64,000 nucleotides of DNA from Burkholderiaceae bacterium (GCA_024235855.1 JACKLN010000003.1:186001-250000); one strand, 5' to 3'. Shown: positions 1 through 8,049, counted from the first letter of the stretch. Notes: generated by a model from the letters alone, not told the origin. Made by a program: numbers and translations.

Positions 1-460
1 CGTGGCCCGACGCGTCGCCGGCCTGCGCCAGCGCGATGCACACCGAGCTCGTGACGAACAGGTCGCCGAGCACCACGCAGATCACCGGCCCGGCGGCTTC
101 GGGGCCGAGCAGCGCCGCCAGCAGCGGCACGCCCATGAAGCCGGTGTTCGGGAAGGCCGCCACCAGGGCGCCGAAGGCGGCGTCCTTCATCGCCACCGGT
201 GCCCGGAGCGTGGTGGCGATGGTGAAGAAGACGATCACGCCGGCGGCGATCAGCCACACACCCATGACCACCGGGTTGAGCAGGTCGAAGATCGGTGTGC
301 CCGAGCCGAATCGGAACAGCAGGCAGGGCAGCGCGAAGTACAGGACGAAGGCGTTCAGCCCCGGGATGGCGCTTTCGGGCAGCACGTGCCGGTGCGCCGC
401 GAGGTAGCCGGCGAGCACCAGCGCGAAGAAGGGGACGGTGACCGAGAGGATGGCTTCCAT
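1..460 (-). CDS. AEC-family (auxin efflux carrier-like) permease, 3' part cut by window edge
   Basis: Reading from the ATG at 460 towards the left edge gives 153 codons with no stop, so the C-terminal half lies outside the window. The start MEAILSVTVPFFALVLAGYL is a hydrophobic helix, followed by further membrane helices. Residues 103-113 read FPNTGFMGVPL, the N-x-G-F-M-G-x-P signature of the first half of AEC/PIN-like transporters (Mem_trans family). Members export or import small carboxylates and similar compounds across the inner membrane; the substrate cannot be read from sequence. The family is normally about 310 residues. It is transcribed away from the next gene with a 133-bp gap in which I see nothing. 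Confidence 0.85.
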   Translation of the reverse strand, partial: MEAILSVTVPFFALVLAGYLAAHRHVLPESAIPGLNAFVLYFALPCLLFRFGSGTPIFDLLNPVVMGVWLIAAGVIVFFTIATTLRAPVAMKDAAFGALVAAFPNTGFMGVPLLAALLGPEAAGPVICVVLGDLFVTSSVCIALAQAGDASGH

Positions 461-593
461 GACGGTGCGGACGGCCCGAGGCGCTTGCACGCCGCACCAT
501 TGCAGCCTGCCCGCGGGACCACCGAAGCCCCGGATTGTTCTCGATCCAGCACCGGCATCCCGGTTTCGCGGCCCGGCGGCCCGCGGTGTGTGC

Positions 594-767
594 TCAGGCC
601 GGGCGGTCAGCCGCCTGAACCGGGGCCTCGACCGCCGGCGGCACCTGCGCCGCGGCTTCGGCCTCCGACTGGGCGATCAGCATCGCCAGGCCGGTGGCGG
701 CCAGCAGCAGCCCGGCGAACCAGGCGACGAAGCGCAGCAGCGGAAAGCGGTCGGTTGTCGCGGACAT
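594..767 (-). CDS. Small single-span membrane protein, hypothetical
   Basis: A 57-residue protein starting MSATTDRFPLLRF, with one hydrophobic helix at about residues 11-30 (FVAWFAGLLLAATGLAMLI) and an Ala/Glu/Pro-rich tail. I do not recognise a family. The ATG at 767 was chosen over longer upstream starts because the helix then sits at a sensible depth and because a GACAAT hexamer lies exactly 6 nt upstream (774-779). That spacing recurs at other genes in this window and suggests a leaderless start. It could be a small membrane regulator; no neighbour hints at its role. Confidence 0.55.
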   Translation of the reverse strand: MSATTDRFPLLRFVAWFAGLLLAATGLAMLIAQSEAEAAAQVPPAVEAPVQAADRPA

Positions 768-773
768 GGGCAC

Positions 774-779
774 ATTGTC
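774..779 (-). promoter_or_regulatory. -10-like hexamer GACAAT 6 nt before the 594-767 start
   Basis: GACAAT on the minus strand, then six bases, then the ATG at 767. With the usual -10 to +1 distance the transcript would begin at or next to the start codon. No convincing -35 is visible. Confidence 0.4.
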
Positions 780-879
780 GGCAAGGCCTCCCCGGGCGGC
801 ATCGGGGGATGCCTGATTCTGTGTTTCAGCGTGTTCCCGGCCACGTCCGCGGCCCTCGGTGCGCACGCCGACCCGGGGC

Positions 880-1443
880 CTACCAGCGCCGGACGCGCCC
901 GATGTCCACGTGCACGAACTGCTCGCGCGGGTAGTAGCCCACGCCACCGCGCTTCAGCGCCAGCGCGGCGTCGCGCAGGTCGGCCAGCGGCACGCCGGGC
1001 AGGCGGATGTCGATGGCCTGGCCGAGCATGTGCAGGCTGCGCGTGGCCACGCCGCCACCACGCGTGGCCTTCAGGTGCGCATTGGTCTTCGGCGAGCGGT
1101 AGCCGGAGATCACGTGGAACGGCGCCGGCGCGCCGCCCACCGGCCCCAGCGTCGTGTGCAGCGCGTGCAGCAGGTCGTGCAGCGCCGGGTCGATGTGGCC
1201 GACGTCGCCGCTGTAGTGGTCGCGCAGGAAGTGGTCGAGCTGCTGCAGCGCCGCCGGTTCGTAGCGCGGGCCGACGGCGTAGACCACGTCGATGTCCTCG
1301 CGGGTGTGGGTGTGGGCCATGGCCAGCTGCCGCGGCGCCGCGGCCAGCGCCCGCCCGGGCACCACCAGCGCCGGTGCCGCGGCGGAGACGGCCATGGCGC
1401 GCAGGCCCTGGTGCAGGAAGCGGCGGCGGGCGGGGTGTTTCAT
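880..1443 (-). CDS. DUF882 / peptidase M15-like (YcbK/MepK-type) murein endopeptidase
   Basis: 187 residues. The N-terminus carries a twin-arginine-like export signal (ARRRFLHQG, then a hydrophobic stretch ending near ALA at 33-35), as in the Tat-exported E. coli YcbK/MepK. The zinc-peptidase signatures of the M15 fold are present: GYRSP at 114-118, SLHMLGQAIDI at 137-145 with His138 and Asp145, and the VHVDIG motif at 177-182. Family members act in the periplasm on peptidoglycan cross-links. The start overlaps the stop of the upstream L,D-transpeptidase by four bases (ATGA at 1440-1443), so the two are probably translated together. That fits a shared role in 3-3 cross-link formation and cleavage. 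Confidence 0.88.
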   Translation of the reverse strand: MKHPARRRFLHQGLRAMAVSAAAPALVVPGRALAAAPRQLAMAHTHTREDIDVVYAVGPRYEPAALQQLDHFLRDHYSGDVGHIDPALHDLLHALHTTLGPVGGAPAPFHVISGYRSPKTNAHLKATRGGGVATRSLHMLGQAIDIRLPGVPLADLRDAALALKRGGVGYYPREQFVHVDIGRVRRW

Positions 1444-2903
1444 CGGGGCCTGGGTTGGGCCTGCAACGCGGCATCCAGCCGGCGGTCGAGGCCGTACACA
1501 TCATCGTAGAAGTAGGTGCGACCGTCCTTGACCAAAGTGGTTCCGTAGGCGATCAGCACCGGGATCGGCGCCGCCAGCGCCAGCGTGCTGGACGTGCCGG
1601 CCGTCATCGCCGCGCGGATGCGCGCGGCGTCCCACCCGGCCTGGTCCCGCAGCACCCACTGCGCCAGCGCCTCAGGCTGCTCGATGCGGATGCAGCCGTG
1701 GCTGAAGTCGCGCCGCGCGCGGTCGAACAGGCTCACCGACGGCGTGTGGTGCAGGTAGATGGCCTCGCGGTTGGGGAACACGAACTTGATGTCGCCCAGC
1801 GCGTTGCGAGGCCCGGGGCGTTGGCGGATGCGCCAGCCGCCGGCCAGCACGGCATCCAGGCGCGTGGCGGACAGCGAGGCCTCCACCTGACCACCCGGGC
1901 CGACGAACTCGAAACCCTCGCGCACCCAGTGGCCCGGGTCGCGCCGCAGTCGCGGCACCAGTTCCTTGCGCGCGATCGACGGTGGCACGTTCCAGTAGGG
2001 GCTGAACTCGATGAAGCGCAGGTCTTCGTCGATCAGTGGCGTGCGCGTGTCGGCCGCCTTGCCCACCACCACCTTCATCGTCAGCTGCACGCGGATGCGC
2101 CCGTCCACCACCTCGTAGGCACGCAGCACGTACTCCGGGATGTTGACGACGATCATCCGCCGGCCCTGCAGCAGCGGCGTCCAGCGCAGGCGCTCCAGCG
2201 TCAGTTCGATCTGGCGCGCGCGCTGCGCCGGCGTGACCTGCAGCGCGGCCCAGGTGGCGCGGCCGAGCACGCCGTCGTCGGCCAGGCCGTGGCGCCGCTG
2301 GAAAGCCTGCAGGGCGGCGTCCAGCGCCGTGTCGCCCGTGAGATCGCCCCAGGCTTGAAGACGTGCGCGCAGCGCCGGGCTGCCCGTCCAGGCCGCCAGG
2401 TCTTCCACCTTGCCGGCCTTCGGCAGTGCCGGCAGCGGCAAGGCCCAGGCCGGGTCGGTGGCCAGCGCACGGCAGCGCGCCAGCGAGGTGCGCAGCTGAT
2501 CGTAGGTGGGGAACGGCGGCGCCGCCGCCGTGACCGCGTCCGCGACACGGCCGGCAGCCAGGGCCGCGTCCAGCACCGCTGCCGCATCGAAAGGCACGCG
2601 GCGGATGGGCCGGAAGTCGTGGTGAATCGCACGCGGGTCGACGCGGCCGAAGTGCAGGTCGTGCAGGTAGCGCTGCAGTGCGGTGCCCAGGCGTGGCGCC
2701 AGGGTGGATACCGGCATACCGGACTGCAGCGCCCCGGTCAGCGACGCAGCGTCGTAGTCGCCCGGGTCCAGGCCATGGCTGCCGGCGTCCGCCAGCAGGG
2801 CCACGGCGTCGCGGGCCAGGGCATCGGTCCAGGGTGAGCTGCCCTGCGCCGCCGCCCACACCGGCCACGGCAGGCCGGCCAGCAGCAGGGTGCGTCGTTG
2901 CAT
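1440..2903 (-). CDS. L,D-transpeptidase (YcbB/LdtD-type) with peptidoglycan-binding domain
   Basis: 487 residues from the ATG at 2903. A signal peptide (MQRRTLLLAGLPWPVWAAAQ) is followed by a long N-terminal region, a PG_binding_1 motif (FQRRHGLADDGVLGRATW) and a C-terminal YkuD catalytic domain whose active-site motif SHGCIR lies at 401-406 (Cys404). The order (N-domain, PG-binding, YkuD) and length match the YcbB class, which makes 3-3 meso-DAP cross-links in the periplasm. An ATG at 2912 is also possible; 2903 is preferred because TACCAT lies 7 nt upstream. It is coupled to the downstream DUF882 peptidase by a 4-base overlap. Confidence 0.9.
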   Translation of the reverse strand: MQRRTLLLAGLPWPVWAAAQGSSPWTDALARDAVALLADAGSHGLDPGDYDAASLTGALQSGMPVSTLAPRLGTALQRYLHDLHFGRVDPRAIHHDFRPIRRVPFDAAAVLDAALAAGRVADAVTAAAPPFPTYDQLRTSLARCRALATDPAWALPLPALPKAGKVEDLAAWTGSPALRARLQAWGDLTGDTALDAALQAFQRRHGLADDGVLGRATWAALQVTPAQRARQIELTLERLRWTPLLQGRRMIVVNIPEYVLRAYEVVDGRIRVQLTMKVVVGKAADTRTPLIDEDLRFIEFSPYWNVPPSIARKELVPRLRRDPGHWVREGFEFVGPGGQVEASLSATRLDAVLAGGWRIRQRPGPRNALGDIKFVFPNREAIYLHHTPSVSLFDRARRDFSHGCIRIEQPEALAQWVLRDQAGWDAARIRAAMTAGTSSTLALAAPIPVLIAYGTTLVKDGRTYFYDDVYGLDRRLDAALQAQPRPR

Positions 2904-2910
2904 CGGGCGC

Positions 2911-2916
2911 ATGGTA
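2911..2916 (-). promoter_or_regulatory. -10-like hexamer TACCAT 7 nt before the L,D-transpeptidase start
   Basis: TACCAT on the minus strand with 7 nt to the ATG at 2903, in the leaderless-type spacing seen repeatedly in this window. No clear -35. Confidence 0.35.
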
Positions 2917-2956
2917 ACGGCCGCCTCGCTATGATCCGCGCCCTGACTTGACACAG

Positions 2957-3030
2957 CCCCCAAGCTCACTGCGTTCGCTGCCTCCCGAGGGGGTTGTCAG
3001 CGCCTTCGGAGCGGCCGGGCGGCGCTGACA
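2957..3030 (+). repeat. Double hairpin, Burkholderiales-type extragenic palindrome, at the rep start
   Basis: CCCCC at 2957-2961 pairs with GGGGG at 2989-2993 around an AAGCTCACTGCGTTCGCTGC-type core. Next to it, TGTCAGCGCC (2995-3004) pairs perfectly with GGCGCTGACA (3021-3030), a 10-bp stem ending on the A of the rep start codon. From memory, C-runs with this core recur between genes in Comamonadaceae/Rubrivivax-type genomes. No second copy was seen in this window. Confidence 0.5.
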
Positions 3031-5045
3031 TGGCCGACACCCTGAACAACGCCCAGATGCAGGCCGTGCAGCACCTGCGCGGGCCGTGCCTCGTGCTGGC
3101 CGGCGCCGGCTCGGGCAAGACGCGGGTGATCACGCACAAGATCGTGCGCCTGCTGCAGGAAGGGCTGAAGCCCGGCGAGATCGCGGCCATCACTTTCACC
3201 AACAAGGCGGCGCAGGAGATGCGCGAGCGTGCCAAGGCGCTGACCGGCCCGCGTGCGGCCAAGGACCTGCTGGTCAGCACCTTCCACTCGCTGGGCGTGC
3301 GCCTGCTGCGCGAGGACGGCGAGCGCCTGGGCCTGAAGCCCAATTTCTCGATCCTGGACAGCGACGACGTGCTGGGCGTGCTGCGCGACGCCGGCGGCAC
3401 CACCGACGCCGCGCTGGCGCGCCGCTGGCAGTGGACCATCAGCCTGTGGAAGAACCAGGGCCTGGACGCCGCGGGTGCGCTGGCCGCGGCGCAGGACGAG
3501 GACGAGCGCGTGGCCGCGCAGGTGATGGCGCGCTACCAGGAGCGCCTGAGTGCCTTCCAGGCGGTGGACTTCGACGACCTGATCGGCCTGCCGCTGGCGC
3601 TGCTGCAGCGCGACGGCGAGACGCGCGCCAAGTGGCGCGCACGCCTGAAGCACGTGCTGGTGGACGAGGTGCAGGACACCAATGCCGTGCAGTACGAACT
3701 GCTCAAGGCGCTGGTGGGCGAGCAGGGTGTGTTCACCGCCGTGGGCGACGACGACCAGAGCATCTATGGCTGGCGCGGCGCGACGATCGAGAACCTCAAG
3801 CGCCTGCCGCAGGACTATCCGGCGCTGACCGTGATCCCGCTCGAGCAGAACTATCGCTCCACCGGCCACATCCTGCGCGCGGCCAATGCCGTGATCGCGC
3901 AGAACCCCAAGCTGTTCGAGAAGAAGCTGTGGAGCGAGTTCGGCGACGGCGAGCCGGTGCGCCTGATCGAGGCCGACGGCGAGGAGCACGAGGCCGAGCG
4001 CGCGGTGGCCTTCATCCAGGCCCTGCGCGGCAACGGCGCCAAGTTCTCGGACTTCGCGATCCTCTACCGTGCCAACCACCAGGCGCGCGTGTTCGAGCAG
4101 AAGCTGCGCGCGGCGCAGCTGCCGTACAAGGTCTCCGGTGGCCAGAGCTTCTTCGACCGTGCGGAGATCAAGGACCTGACGGCCTGGCTGCGCCTGCTGG
4201 TCAACAATCACGACGACCCGGCCTTCCTGCGTGCCGTGACCACGCCCAAGCGCGGCATCGGCCACCAGACGCTGGGCAGCCTGGGCGAGTTCGCGGCGCA
4301 GCGCAAGCTCAGCCTGTTCGAGGCGCTGTTCGCGCCCACGCTCGGCGCGGCGCTGAAGGGCCGTGCCATCGATGCGCTGCACGAGTTCGGCCGCTACGTG
4401 AACGACCTGGAATACCGCGCGCGCCACGCCGAAGGCGGCGAGGCGGCGCGCGCGCTGCTGCTGGGCTGGCTCACCGACATCGGCTACGAGCAGCACCTGC
4501 GCGACAGCGAGGACAGCGAGAAGCTCGCCACCGCGCGCTGGGGCAACGTGCTGGATTTCGTCGACTGGATCGCGCGCCGCTGCGAAGGCGACGAGGTGGA
4601 TGCGGAGCAGACCGTGCTGCAGGTGGCACAGACCATCAGCGTGATCCTCAGCCTGGCCGAACGCAGCGAGGAGCAGGACGTGGTCACGCTGTCCACGCTG
4701 CACGCGTCCAAGGGCCTGGAGTGGCCGCACGTGGTGCTGGCCAGCGTCAACGAGGGGCTGCTGCCCTTTCGAAGTGACGGCAGCGACGGCGAGGAGATGA
4801 CCGCCGAGCGCCTGGAGGAGGAGCGCCGCCTGATGTACGTGGGCATCACGCGCGCGCGGCGCACGCTGGCCGTGAGCACGCTGCGCCGGCGCAAGCGCGG
4901 CCGCGAGACGGTGGCCGGCGTGCCCAGCCGCTTCATCGCCGAGATGAAGCTGCACGAGGCCGGTGCGAAGGAAGACCCGCGCGAACGCCTGAAGCGGCTG
5001 CGCGCCGAATTGGCCGCCAAGGCGGCACCGGAAAACGTGGGATGA
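3030..5045 (+). CDS. rep: ATP-dependent DNA helicase Rep (UvrD/SF1A family)
   Basis: 671 residues. Walker A GAGSGKT at 25-31, then motif Ia AAITFTNKAAQEM, Walker B VDEVQDTN near 210, motif III GDDDQSIYGWRGA near 245, motif IV EQNYRS, motif V TLHASKGLEW near 555 and motif VI RRLMYVGITRAR. All are standard for a 3'-5' superfamily 1A helicase. The length and sequence fit Rep, which removes protein roadblocks ahead of replication forks, better than the longer UvrD. The ATG at 3030 gives the conserved start LNNAQMQAVQ; an in-frame start at 2994 would translate a repeat element and is rejected. Its stop overlaps an ATG (5042) of a remnant ORF. Confidence 0.93.
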   Translation: MADTLNNAQMQAVQHLRGPCLVLAGAGSGKTRVITHKIVRLLQEGLKPGEIAAITFTNKAAQEMRERAKALTGPRAAKDLLVSTFHSLGVRLLREDGERLGLKPNFSILDSDDVLGVLRDAGGTTDAALARRWQWTISLWKNQGLDAAGALAAAQDEDERVAAQVMARYQERLSAFQAVDFDDLIGLPLALLQRDGETRAKWRARLKHVLVDEVQDTNAVQYELLKALVGEQGVFTAVGDDDQSIYGWRGATIENLKRLPQDYPALTVIPLEQNYRSTGHILRAANAVIAQNPKLFEKKLWSEFGDGEPVRLIEADGEEHEAERAVAFIQALRGNGAKFSDFAILYRANHQARVFEQKLRAAQLPYKVSGGQSFFDRAEIKDLTAWLRLLVNNHDDPAFLRAVTTPKRGIGHQTLGSLGEFAAQRKLSLFEALFAPTLGAALKGRAIDALHEFGRYVNDLEYRARHAEGGEAARALLLGWLTDIGYEQHLRDSEDSEKLATARWGNVLDFVDWIARRCEGDEVDAEQTVLQVAQTISVILSLAERSEEQDVVTLSTLHASKGLEWPHVVLASVNEGLLPFRSDGSDGEEMTAERLEEERRLMYVGITRARRTLAVSTLRRRKRGRETVAGVPSRFIAEMKLHEAGAKEDPRERLKRLRAELAAKAAPENVG

Positions 5046-5287
5046 AGCGGGTCGGGTCCTGGATCCCCAGTGTGGCGCCGGTGTGTGCCGTGTCCGCGGG
5101 TGCCGTGGAGCGCCCGGCTGCGCGCACGTACTTCCTCGAGCGCCTGGTCGTGGGGCCGGCGCGCCAGCACTCGCCCAGGCCGTTCCGCGTGCGCGGGCCG
5201 ATGGCGCAGATGCCGGCGTTTGCGGCGGCGTTTGCCTGCCGGCCCGGCGACCCGATGGCCGCCGCCGACCCGGTGGCGGTGTGGTGA
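5042..5287 (+). pseudogene. Remnant of an M13 (neprilysin-like) metallopeptidase, C-terminus only
   Basis: An 81-codon ORF whose ATG overlaps the rep stop (ATGA). From about residue 45 it reads HSPRPFRVRGPMAQMPAF, then AAAFACRPGDPM and a final VAVW. This is the conserved tail of PepO/neprilysin peptidases (S-P-x-x-F/Y-R-V-x-G, M-P-x-F, A-F, P-G-D-P-M, V-x-W end). The zinc site (HExxH and the downstream E) and all upstream domains, some 600 residues, are missing. I infer a gene reduced by an internal deletion, with the first 25 or so codons fortuitous. It could still be translated by coupling to rep but cannot be an active peptidase. Confidence 0.6.
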
Positions 5288-5955
5288 GCCGAACGGTGTC
5301 AACGGCCGTGGCCACGGCGATGGCCGCGCTGCTGACCATCGCCTCCGCGCCGTGGGCGCTGGGCCAGCCGTGGCTGAACGTCGTCTTCAAGCCGCTGGCC
5401 ACGTTGGGCGTGATCGTCTATGCCTGGCCACGGGGTACCGACACGCCCCTGCTGCGCCGCTGGCTGCTGGCCGGCCTGGGGCTGTCGCTGTGCGGCGACG
5501 TGGCGCTGCTGTGGCCGCAGCAGGGTTTCCTGCCGGGGCTGGTGAGCTTCCTGCTGGCGCACCTGGCCTACCTGGTGGGCTTTGCGCGCGTGCAGCGCCT
5601 CGGGGCGCGCGTGCTGCCGTTCGTGGTCTACGCCGGCGTGGCCGGGGCCATCCTGTGGCAGCTCTGGCCCGGCGTGCCGGCAGCGCTGCGCGGGCCGGTG
5701 GCGGTGTACGTGCTGGCGCTGGCGTCGATGGCTGCGCAGGCGGCGGTGCTGTGGCGCGCCGGTGCGGCGCGCGGCGCGGTGCTGGCGCTGGGCGGCGCGC
5801 TGTTCGTCGCCAGCGACGCCCTGCTGGCCACCAACAGGTTTGCCGGGCCGCTGCCGATGGCCTCGCTGTGGATCCTGGCCACTTACTGGTCGGCCCAGTG
5901 GTGCATCGCGTCGTTCCTGGCGCCGGCGAAAGAGCCCTCAAGTTCCGCCTGCTGA
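5284..5955 (+). CDS. YhhN/TMEM86-family membrane protein (lysoplasmalogenase-like)
   Basis: 223 residues and about eight hydrophobic helices. FKPLATLGVIVYA near residue 35, the GLGLSLCGDVALL segment and FVASDALLATNRF near 180 match the conserved Asp-containing helices of the YhhN family. Eukaryotic relatives (TMEM86B) hydrolyse the vinyl-ether bond of lysoplasmalogens; the bacterial role is less certain. The start is taken as GTG at 5284, overlapping the stop of the M13 remnant (GTGA), because the first membrane helix follows at once. Upstream in-frame sequence is Arg/Gly/Pro-rich and does not look coding. Confidence 0.8.
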   Translation: MSRTVSTAVATAMAALLTIASAPWALGQPWLNVVFKPLATLGVIVYAWPRGTDTPLLRRWLLAGLGLSLCGDVALLWPQQGFLPGLVSFLLAHLAYLVGFARVQRLGARVLPFVVYAGVAGAILWQLWPGVPAALRGPVAVYVLALASMAAQAAVLWRAGAARGAVLALGGALFVASDALLATNRFAGPLPMASLWILATYWSAQWCIASFLAPAKEPSSSAC

Positions 5956-5988
5956 GTCCGATACCCCGATGACGACCCGGGGATCTGG

Positions 5989-6477
5989 ATGAACGACCAT
6001 GGACACCGCGCCTACGCCGTGGCGCCACCATCAGGTGGCGGCGGGGCCCTGTCCGTGCGCCGTGCCGACTGCCCGATGTGCGGCCACCCGGGCGCCGGCG
6101 CCAGTGCCTGCGACGCCTGCGGCGCGCCGCTGACGCCGCCGCCGCACCTGGACGAGCCCAGCGAGGCCTTCGCCGGCCGCCGCGGCAGCCCGCGCGTGGA
6201 CCGTGTGGAGACGGCGGTGTGGCAGCCCTCGCCCCGCCAGGGCGGCGGTGCACCGATGCAGGTGCGCATGCAGGACATCTCGTTCACCGGCCTGAGCCTG
6301 GACGCCCTGCTGGCCGTGCCCGAGGGCCAGGTGGCGCGTGTGCGGGCGCCCAACATCGACTGCGTGGTCGAGGTCGTGGCCTGCCGCCGCGAAGGCAGTG
6401 CCTGGCGCATCCATGCGCGGCTGCTGACGATGCGGCTGCTCACGCGCGCCGGCGCGTTCGTGTCCACGCGCGCCTGA
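5989..6477 (+). CDS. PilZ-like protein with N-terminal zinc-ribbon
   Basis: 162 residues. Two CxxC pairs (CPMCG near 28 and CDACG near 40) look like a small zinc ribbon. The C-terminal half has an R-x-x-x-R (RGSPR) followed by QDISFTGLSL, similar to the D/N-x-S-x-x-G motif of PilZ domains, which bind cyclic di-GMP. A beta-rich segment ending VEVVACRREGSAWRIHARLL also fits PilZ. No membrane span is present. Binding of c-di-GMP is an inference from the two short motifs. It stands alone between YhhN and a 329-bp non-coding stretch. Confidence 0.6.
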   Translation: MNDHGHRAYAVAPPSGGGGALSVRRADCPMCGHPGAGASACDACGAPLTPPPHLDEPSEAFAGRRGSPRVDRVETAVWQPSPRQGGGAPMQVRMQDISFTGLSLDALLAVPEGQVARVRAPNIDCVVEVVACRREGSAWRIHARLLTMRLLTRAGAFVSTRA

Positions 6478-6535
6478 CGGCCCCAGATCGTCCCCAGCCG
6501 GGACGATGCCCCGACGGCGGACTGCCGCCACGATC

Positions 6536-6784
6536 GGTCACCCTAGATCCGGCAGATGGGCGCGCCCGAGCGGGCCGTCATCGGCCGCGCTGGCAAGGCG
6601 CGAAGCGCAGCCATGGCACGTGCCATGGCGAGCATTCGCAACGCCGCCAGCGTGGTCGAGGGCGGCTCGATCGGGTGTGGAGCGCACTCACCCGACAGGT
6701 GAACTTGGTCGTGGTCACTTTCGTCGCCCACATCAAGAACTTGCATGCGGAGGAGAGCGACCATCTGCCGGATCTAGGGTCACC
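6536..6784. repeat. 249-bp element bounded by 24-bp inverted repeats (MITE-like or large regulatory structure)
   Basis: The stretch between genes at 6478-6806 (329 bp) is largely this element. The ends at 6536-6559 and 6761-6784 are inverted copies (core ACCCTAGATCCGGCAGATGG and its complement, 23 of 24 matching). Near the middle is a perfect 18-bp palindrome CCATGGCACGTGCCATGG (6611-6628). No ORF of note lies inside and no clear target-site duplication flanks it. The right end lies 22 bp before the next gene, so a role in that gene's 5' region is the alternative to a miniature transposable element. Confidence 0.6.
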
Positions 6785-6806
6785 CATCACCACCGGGGAG
6801 CCGACG

Positions 6807-7193
6807 ATGACACGCCTTGTCCTTCTCACGAGCCTGGTCCTGGCGGCCCTGCAGGCGGCCTGGCCGGCACGGGCCGAGATGGCGACCGCCTTTCCGCCTG
6901 CGGCCGCCGCGCTGGAACCGGCGGCGTTGCAGGCGCGGCTGGTCGGCCAGGTCTTCCGGGCCGTCGACGCGCAAGGGCGCGACTGGCGCATGGAGTACTC
7001 TCGCCTGGGCCACCTCTTCGTGGATGTCGGCACCGGCTTCAAGGACGACGGGCCATACCGCGTGGAAGGCAGCCAGGTGTGCGTGACGCTGCGGCGCAGC
7101 GGCGCGTCCTGCAGTGAGTACCGGGTGGACGGCGACGCGGTCTACCTCCGGCGTGCCAGCAACGGCGAAGTGCTGACGCTGGTGCGCCAGTGA
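6807..7193 (+). CDS. Small secreted protein, DUF995-like, hypothetical
   Basis: 128 residues with a clear signal peptide (MTRLVLLTSLVLAALQ, cleavage likely after ARA near residue 23). The mature part reads as a compact beta protein: a GQVFRAVDAQGRDWRMEYS segment, a DDGPYRVEGSQVCVTLR segment and one Cys pair (SQVCV and GASCSEY). The pattern of a glycine/aspartate strand, a W/Y-R-V strand and two cysteines resembles DUF995-type periplasmic proteins, but the match is loose. Function unknown. It is preceded directly by the inverted-repeat element; SD-like GGGGAG lies about 9 nt before the ATG. Confidence 0.65.
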   Translation: MTRLVLLTSLVLAALQAAWPARAEMATAFPPAAAALEPAALQARLVGQVFRAVDAQGRDWRMEYSRLGHLFVDVGTGFKDDGPYRVEGSQVCVTLRRSGASCSEYRVDGDAVYLRRASNGEVLTLVRQ

Positions 7194-7218
7194 GGCCGCC
7201 GCCGCGCCATTGCTCGGC

Positions 7219-8040
7219 CTACATGCCCTTGAACAAGCCGGTGTAGCTGCGGCTGACCTCGAGCTTCTCGGGGTGGCCCTTGACCTGCACGATCTGGCGG
7301 CCGCGGAAGTCGCGCGTGATCTCGCTGATGGCCTTCACGTTGACCAGCGTGCTGCGGTGGATCTGCCAGAACAGCTGCGGGTCGAGCTCGTCCACCAGTT
7401 CCTTGATGGGCTTGCGGATCAGGGCTTCCACCTGGGCCGTCTGCACGCGCGTGTACTTCTCGTCGCTGATGAAGAACAGCACGTCGGCCACCGGGATCAT
7501 CTGGATCGTGCTGCCCACGTTGGCCTGGATCCACTGCAGGTACTGCGGGGCCCCGGCCGGGTTCAGGCGCGCGCCCAGCTGGTGCAGCAGCTGCTGCAGC
7601 GGCGCGCTGCCGGTCTCCTCGGGCGTGCCGCGGCGGGCCAGGCGGTCCTGGATGCGCTGCACCGTCACCAGCAGGCGCTCGCGTTCGGCCGGCTTGAGCA
7701 CGTAGTCGGCCGCGCCCTGTTCGAAGGCTTCCACCGCGTACTGGTCGTAGGCGGTGATGAAGACCACCTCGGGCAGCATCTCGTCGGGCCCGAGCTCCAT
7801 CTGCGCGATCTGGCGCGCCGCCTCCACGCCGGTGAGCCCGGGCATGCGGATGTCCAGGAAGACCACGTCGGGCCGGTGCTGGGCCACCAGGTCCACCGCC
7901 TCCTGGCCGTTGCGCGCCTCGGCGACGATCTCCAGCTCGGGCCAGGCGTCCACCAGACGGGCGCGCAGCTGTTCGCGCATCAGCCGCTCGTCGTCGGCGA
8001 GCACGGCACGGGGGGCGGACGATGCGTTCGGAGCGTTCAT
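7219..8040 (-). CDS. LytTR-type response regulator (LytR/AlgR family)
   Basis: 273 residues. The N-terminal receiver domain has the acidic pair DD at 16-17, phospho-acceptor Asp63 in FLDIRMPG, Thr in FITAYD near 115 and Lys in VLKPAERERL near 135. After a linker, the C-terminal LytTR DNA-binding domain covers about 170-272 (VADVLFFISDEKYTRVQT, FWQIHRSTLVNVKAI, LEVSRSYTGLFKGM). Such regulators bind paired direct repeats near promoters. It lies nine bases downstream of a small membrane protein and in the same operon as a LytS-like kinase, its likely partner. Targets cannot be told from here. Confidence 0.92.
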   Translation of the reverse strand: MNAPNASSAPRAVLADDERLMREQLRARLVDAWPELEIVAEARNGQEAVDLVAQHRPDVVFLDIRMPGLTGVEAARQIAQMELGPDEMLPEVVFITAYDQYAVEAFEQGAADYVLKPAERERLLVTVQRIQDRLARRGTPEETGSAPLQQLLHQLGARLNPAGAPQYLQWIQANVGSTIQMIPVADVLFFISDEKYTRVQTAQVEALIRKPIKELVDELDPQLFWQIHRSTLVNVKAISEITRDFRGRQIVQVKGHPEKLEVSRSYTGLFKGM

Positions 8041-8049
8041 GTGCCGATG

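Noticed and set aside
438..2837. Long open frame on the plus strand opposite the L,D-transpeptidase and DUF882 genes
   Set aside because: Arg/Gly/Pro/Ala-rich translation without domains; typical antisense frame of high-GC coding DNA. The minus-strand proteins carry clear catalytic motifs.
2930..2935. TATGAT as the rep promoter -10
   Set aside because: No matching -35 at 16-18 bp and a leader passing through the whole repeat; too weak to annotate.
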